Part shown: in pieces, positions 7,706 through 11,500 of the stretch | How the letters are laid out: every line of letters begins with the position of its first letter | Numbering within the stretch: position 1 is the first letter of the stretch | NCBI GenBank assembly: GCA_946479405.1 | Contig: CAMLGD010000095.1 | Location: forward strand, 1 to 11,500 | Direction of reading: 5' to 3' | DNA length: 11,500 nucleotides | Origin: an uncultured Vogesella sp. | GTDB taxonomy: Bacteria; Pseudomonadota; Gammaproteobacteria; Burkholderiales; Chromobacteriaceae | Notes under the pieces: generated by a model | Told to the model about the DNA's origin: nothing | The model's input: only the letters and a program-made list of their open reading frames with translations | The model's database searches: none | Position numbers and translations under genes: made by a program

Positions 7706-8779
7706 ATGACATCGCATTACCGCAAGCTGGTGCTGACCAGCCTGACGCTGCTGGCCCTGACCGGCTGCAAGGAGGACATCAAGCCGGTGGAGGAAATCCG
7801 CCCGGTACGTTATGTGCTGGCTGGCAGCGACAGCGCCGCCGACAGCCGCCTGTTCAGCGGCGAGATCCGCGCCCGCCATGAAAGCCAGCTCGCCTTCCGT
7901 GTGGCCGGCAAGGTGGTGGAAAAACGAGTCAACGCCGGCGACAGCGTGAAGCAGGGTCAGGTGCTGGCGCTGCTGGATGGCAGCGACTACCAGCTGGACA
8001 CCAGTGCCAAACAGGCACAGCTGGCCGCCGCCCAGGCCGAGCTGGCACAACAGCAAGCCGACCTGAAACGCTACCGCGAGCTGCTGACACAGAACTTCAT
8101 CAGCGCCGCGCAGGTGGAACGGCAGCAAACCGCGGTCAACGCCAGCCGCGCCAGTGTGCAGCAGGCGCAGGCCGCGCTGTCCGCCAGCCGCAATCAGGGC
8201 GGCTACACCGCGCTGCTGGCCGATAGCGACGGCGTGATCAGCAGCATCAGCGCCGAGCCAGGCATGGTGGTGCCTGCCGGTCAGCCGGTGGCGCGGCTGG
8301 CGGCCAACGGTGAGCGCGAAGTGGCGTTCCAGGTGCCGGAAAATGCCGTCGACGCGGTGCGCGGCGCCAGCGGCTTCAAGGTGAAACTGTGGGCCAACGG
8401 CCGCGAGCTGGATGCGAAACTGCGCGAGCTGGCCGCCGATGCCGACAGCGCCACCCGCACCTATGCCGCGCGCCTCACCCTGCCGGCCGCCAACGACAGC
8501 GTGCGCCTGGGCATGACAGCCAGCGTGCGCGCGCAGCTGGCCGGCCAAGCCGGCAGCACGCTGCGTCTGCCGCTGGCCGCCATTCTCGACACCGAGGGCA
8601 AGCATTACGTGTGGGTGATCAACGCCCAGTCCAAGGTTGGCCGCAAGCAGGTCGATGTCGGTGCCACCGATGGCAGCAGCATAGTCATCAGCCGCGGCCT
8701 GAGCGGCGGCGAGAAAGTGGTCACCGCCGGCGTGCATCTGCTACGCGACGGCCAGCGCGTCAGCCTGCTGCAGCAGTAA
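7706..8779 (+). CDS. RND efflux membrane-fusion (periplasmic adaptor) lipoprotein
   Basis: This 357-residue adaptor should link the inner-membrane RND pump to an outer-membrane channel. It begins with a lipoprotein signal peptide (charged MTSHYRK, hydrophobic LVLTSLTLLA, lipobox LTGC with Cys21 as the lipidated residue). Next come a biotinyl-lipoyl half-motif (AFRVAGKVVEKRVNAGDSVKQGQVLALLDG), an Ala/Gln-rich coiled-coil hairpin (about residues 95-155), the second lipoyl half (SDGVISSISAEPGMVVPAGQPV), a beta-barrel and the membrane-proximal domain. GAGGAA lies about 6 bases before the ATG. The next gene starts 10 bases after its stop, so the two are translated together. No outer-membrane factor is in view. 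Cys+2 is Lys rather than Asp, so the retaining membrane cannot be read from the usual rule. Confidence 0.95.
   Translation: MTSHYRKLVLTSLTLLALTGCKEDIKPVEEIRPVRYVLAGSDSAADSRLFSGEIRARHESQLAFRVAGKVVEKRVNAGDSVKQGQVLALLDGSDYQLDTSAKQAQLAAAQAELAQQQADLKRYRELLTQNFISAAQVERQQTAVNASRASVQQAQAALSASRNQGGYTALLADSDGVISSISAEPGMVVPAGQPVARLAANGEREVAFQVPENAVDAVRGASGFKVKLWANGRELDAKLRELAADADSATRTYAARLTLPAANDSVRLGMTASVRAQLAGQAGSTLRLPLAAILDTEGKHYVWVINAQSKVGRKQVDVGATDGSSIVISRGLSGGEKVVTAGVHLLRDGQRVSLLQQ
8300..8308 (-). repeat. GTTGGCCGC motif copy (candidate uptake sequence)
   Basis: GTTGGCCGC (followed by C) on the minus strand inside the adaptor gene, which reads it as GCG GCC AAC in ARLAANG. Confidence 0.4.
8636..8644 (+). 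repeat. GTTGGCCGC motif copy, third reading frame
   Basis: GTTGGCCGCA inside the adaptor gene, read as GTT GGC CGC (Val-Gly-Arg). By eye this is the only GTT valine codon in that gene, which otherwise uses GTG, GTC and a little GTA. Confidence 0.55.
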
Positions 8780-8789
8780 GGGGCCGGCG

Positions 8790-11500
8790 ATGATGAAAAA
8801 ACTCAACCTGTCGGAATGGGCACTGCGCAACAGCTCGCTGGTGCGCTACCTGATGATCGTGCTGATGCTGGCCGGGCTGTTCTCCTACACCCAGCTGGGG
8901 CAGAAGGAAGACCCGGAATTCACCTTCAAGGCGATGATGGTGAAGGTGCTGTGGCCGGGTGCCAGCGCGCTGGATACCGAGCAGCAAGTCACCGACAAGA
9001 TCGAAAAGAAGCTGCAGGAAATGGGCGAGCTCGAATACGTGAAGAGCTACACCAAGCCGGGCGAAACCATCCTGATCCTGTCGATACGCGAGGAAGTGCC
9101 GCCGAAGAACGTGCCGCAGCTGTGGTACACGGTGCGCAAGAAGATCGCCGACATGCAGTACACCCTGCCCGCCGGCGTGCAGGGGCCGTACTTCAACGAT
9201 GAATTCGGCGACACCTTCGGCAACCTGTACGCCTTCACCGGCGACGGCTTCAATTACGAGGACCTGCGCAAGTATGTAGAGCAGGCCAAGCAGGAAGTGC
9301 TGCGCGTACCGGATGTGGGCAAGGTCGACATCATCGGCGAGCAGGACGAACGCATCTACGTGACGCTGGACACGGCGAAACTGGCCGCCATGCAGCTGGA
9401 TGCCAGCACGCTGTGGGCAACGTTGGCCGCACAGAATGCCATGACCCCGGCCGGCAGCTACGATACCGCCAGCGAGCGTATCTGGGTGCGCGTGTCCGGC
9501 AGCTACAACTCGGTGCAGGCCATTGCCGATACCCCGCTCAGCGCCGGCGGCAAGAGCTTCCGCCTGGGCGATGTGGCCCGCGTGGAACGCCAGTTCGTCA
9601 CCCCGCCCAGTTTCGGCATGCGCTTTGACGGCAAACCGGCCATCGGCCTCGCCATCAGCATGAAAACCGGCGGTGACGTGCTGAAGCTGGGGCAGAACCT
9701 GGAAGTGGTGATGACCGAGCTGCACGCCAAGCTGCCGGTGGGGGTGGAAGTGCACGCGGTGTCCGACCAGCCCAAGGTGGTGAAGAGCGCGGTGGGCGAA
9801 TTCATGCGCTCGCTGGTGGAAGCGGTGATCATCGTGCTGGCGGTAAGCTTCTTCAGCCTCGGCGTGCGCACCGGCATCGTGGTGGCGCTGTCGATTCCGC
9901 TGGTGCTGGCGATGACCTTCCTTGCCATGTACTTCTTCAACATCGACCTGCAGCGCATCTCGCTGGGTTCGCTGATCATCGCGCTGGGCCTGCTGGTGGA
10001 CGATGCCATCATCGCGGTGGAAATGATGGCGCTGAAGCTGGAACAAGGCTGGAACAAATTCCAGGCCGCCACCTTTGCCTACACCAGCACCGCCTTCCCG
10101 ATGCTGACCGGCACACTGATCACCGCCGCCACCTTCCTGCCGGTGGGGCTGGCCAAGTCCAATGCCGGCGAATACGTGTTCAGCCTGTTCGCGGTGGTAT
10201 CGCTGGCGCTGGTGCTGTCGTGGATCGTGGCGGTGGTGTTTACGCCGTACCTGGGCTACCACCTGCTGCCGGACAATATGGCCGCCCACGGCCATGACGA
10301 TGTGTATCACAAGCCGTTCTACCGCCGCTTCCGCCGCGCGGTGGAATGGAGCCTGGATCACCGCAAGGCGGTGATCACGCTAACGTTGGCCGCCTTCCTG
10401 CTGTCGATGGTGGCGTTCAAGCTGTTCGTACAGCAGCAGTTCTTCCCCTCCTCCAACCGGCCGGAGCTGCTGGTGGACATGTGGCTGCCGCAGGGCGCCA
10501 ACTACGCCGCCACCGAGCGCGAAGTGGCCAAGCTGGAAGCCCGTCTCAAGGGCGACGACAAGGTGGTGAGCGTCACCAGCTATGTCGGCGGCGGCAGCCC
10601 GCGCTTCTACCTGCCGCTGGACCAGCAGCAGCAGCACCTGAACTATGCGCAGGTAATGGTGATGACCCGCGACGAACACGTGCGCGAAGACGTGAAGCAG
10701 AAGCTGGAGCAACTGTTCAGCACTGACTTTCCGCTGGTGCGCGGCCGCATCACCCGGCTGGAGAACGGCCCGCCGGTGGGCTACGCGGTGCAGTTCCGCG
10801 TGATGGGCCCGGATCACGCGCAGGTGCGCAGCATTGCGGCCAACGTGGAGGCGCTGGTGCGCGCCCACCCGGCCGCCCGCCACGTCAACAACGACTGGGG
10901 CGAGCAGGTGAAGGCGCTGCGCGTCGACATCGACCAGGACAAGGCGCGTGCGCTGGGTATTTCCAGCCAGGGCCTGGCCCGCCAGCTGCAGCTGCTGCTC
11001 ACCGGCAGCACGGTGACCGAGTGGCGCGAAGGCGACAAGGCCATCGCCGTGGTGGCGCGGCTGTCCAACGACGAGCGCCGCAATGTGGCGGCACTGGGCA
11101 GCCTGATGATCCAGACCGGCAGCGGCAAGTACGTGCCGGTGGCGCAGATCGGCCACATCCGCTACGCGCCGGAAGAAAGCATCATCTGGCGCCGCAGCCG
11201 GCTACCAACCATCTCGGTGCGCGCCGATGCCGCCGACGGGGTGCAGGCGTCGGATATTTCTGCCGCGCTGTGGCCCAAGCTGCAGGCACTGGAGAAAACC
11301 CTGCCGCTGGGCTATCACATCGAACTGGGCGGCTCGCTGGAAGCCAGCCAGAACTCGCAGGGCGCCATCGCCAAGGTACAGCCGCTGATGCTGATCATCG
11401 TGTTCACCCTGCTGATGCTGCAGCTGAAGAGCTTCCAGCGCAGCCTGCTGGTGGTGCTGACCGCCCCGCTGGGCATGATCGGCGTCACCCTGACGCTGAT
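8790..11500 (+). CDS. RND efflux permease, AcrB/HAE1-like, incomplete at the right edge
   Basis: This proton-driven inner-membrane drug/solute exporter shows 903 codons, with the stop beyond the window. A full RND pump has about 1020-1050 residues, so roughly the last TM segments are missing. Visible are TM1 (about 18-35), the first periplasmic porter region, TM2 near 335, and TM4 with the proton-relay pair Asp404-Asp405 in GLLVDDAIIAVE (AcrB Asp407/408). Also visible are FPMLTGTLITAATFLPV (about 435-451), TM7 (about 527-547), the second porter region, and the start of TM8 at the right edge. ATG at 8790 is followed at once by a second ATG; the GGGG before it is a modest ribosome site, consistent with coupling to the adaptor gene 10 bases upstream. 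The N-terminal QLGQKEDPEF segment is typical of a branch distinct from AcrB itself. Substrates are unknown. Confidence 0.95.
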   Translation, partial: MMKKLNLSEWALRNSSLVRYLMIVLMLAGLFSYTQLGQKEDPEFTFKAMMVKVLWPGASALDTEQQVTDKIEKKLQEMGELEYVKSYTKPGETILILSIREEVPPKNVPQLWYTVRKKIADMQYTLPAGVQGPYFNDEFGDTFGNLYAFTGDGFNYEDLRKYVEQAKQEVLRVPDVGKVDIIGEQDERIYVTLDTAKLAAMQLDASTLWATLAAQNAMTPAGSYDTASERIWVRVSGSYNSVQAIADTPLSAGGKSFRLGDVARVERQFVTPPSFGMRFDGKPAIGLAISMKTGGDVLKLGQNLEVVMTELHAKLPVGVEVHAVSDQPKVVKSAVGEFMRSLVEAVIIVLAVSFFSLGVRTGIVVALSIPLVLAMTFLAMYFFNIDLQRISLGSLIIALGLLVDDAIIAVEMMALKLEQGWNKFQAATFAYTSTAFPMLTGTLITAATFLPVGLAKSNAGEYVFSLFAVVSLALVLSWIVAVVFTPYLGYHLLPDNMAAHGHDDVYHKPFYRRFRRAVEWSLDHRKAVITLTLAAFLLSMVAFKLFVQQQFFPSSNRPELLVDMWLPQGANYAATEREVAKLEARLKGDDKVVSVTSYVGGGSPRFYLPLDQQQQHLNYAQVMVMTRDEHVREDVKQKLEQLFSTDFPLVRGRITRLENGPPVGYAVQFRVMGPDHAQVRSIAANVEALVRAHPAARHVNNDWGEQVKALRVDIDQDKARALGISSQGLARQLQLLLTGSTVTEWREGDKAIAVVARLSNDERRNVAALGSLMIQTGSGKYVPVAQIGHIRYAPEESIIWRRSRLPTISVRADAADGVQASDISAALWPKLQALEKTLPLGYHIELGGSLEASQNSQGAIAKVQPLMLIIVFTLLMLQLKSFQRSLLVVLTAPLGMIGVTLTL
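9422..9430 (+). repeat. GTTGGCCGC motif copy with a rare TTG codon
   Basis: GTTGGCCGCA inside the RND permease gene, read as TTG GCC GCA (Leu-Ala-Ala in WATLAAQ). It supplies one of only two TTG leucine codons seen in this gene. Confidence 0.6.
10385..10393 (+). repeat. GTTGGCCGC motif copy with a rare TTG codon
   Basis: GTTGGCCGC (followed by C) inside the RND permease gene, read as TTG GCC GCC in the TLTLAAFLL membrane segment. It supplies the other TTG codon of this gene. Confidence 0.5.
10836..10844 (-). repeat. GTTGGCCGC motif copy (candidate uptake sequence)
   Basis: GTTGGCCGCA on the minus strand inside the RND permease gene, which reads it as GCG GCC AAC (Ala-Ala-Asn in SIAANVE). 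Confidence 0.5.

Noticed and set aside
7091..8737. A 548-codon open frame on the minus strand under the tetR and adaptor genes
   Set aside because: Its translation is low-complexity His/Gln/Ala/Gly-rich, matches no family I recognise and mirrors two clear plus-strand genes. GC-rich codon use leaves the antisense frame open.
8760..10361. A 533-codon minus-strand frame under the RND permease
   Set aside because: It is antisense to an unmistakable RND gene with the Asp-Asp relay, and has a His/Gln/Arg-rich composition typical of shadow frames.

Overview
The window is GC-rich, densely coding DNA with short intergenic gaps, and its protein families point to a betaproteobacterium. A Neisseriales/Chromobacteriaceae-type organism (Chromobacterium, Vogesella, Aquitalea and similar) is my best guess. 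That guess rests on general protein character rather than any marker gene, so it is an inference. No RNA genes, CRISPR arrays, insertion sequences or phage genes were seen. No gap between genes exceeds about 170 bases.

Left block (1-5350): a glutarate/glutaryl-CoA (lysine/tryptophan-derived) oxidation module. On the minus strand, in transcription order, lie glutaryl-CoA dehydrogenase (gcdH, 4364-3177), an intrinsic terminator, a family III CaiB/BaiF CoA-transferase (3007-1814, probably a glutarate CoA-transferase) and electron-transfer flavoprotein:ubiquinone oxidoreductase (1732-98), followed by tandem terminators. An IclR-family regulator (4512-5303, plus strand) is divergent from gcdH, and a 15-bp perfect inverted repeat in the gap is a good operator candidate. 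The logic is coherent. The transferase would make glutaryl-CoA and GcdH would oxidise and decarboxylate it to crotonyl-CoA. The electrons would go to ETF and then through ETF-QO to ubiquinone.

Middle block (5320-6900): a small two-CBS-domain protein (minus), whose gene ends at a bidirectional terminator shared with iclR, then argB (acetylglutamate kinase, minus, GTG start) with its own terminator.

Right block (6900-11500, plus): a TetR-family regulator, a lipoprotein membrane-fusion (adaptor) protein and an RND permease that runs off the window. This is a tightly spaced regulator-adaptor-pump efflux operon.

The most unusual signal is not a gene. The 9-mer GTTGGCCGC (usually followed by A) occurs 14 times on the two strands. 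Ten are single copies, nine inside genes in three different reading frames and one in a leader. Four form two identical 18-bp palindromes that are terminator stems. In the visible part of the RND permease gene the only two TTG leucine codons lie inside this word, so it looks selected as DNA rather than as protein. Its density, lack of strand bias and inverted-pair terminators resemble the DNA uptake sequences of Neisseriaceae, but the word differs from the dialects I know.
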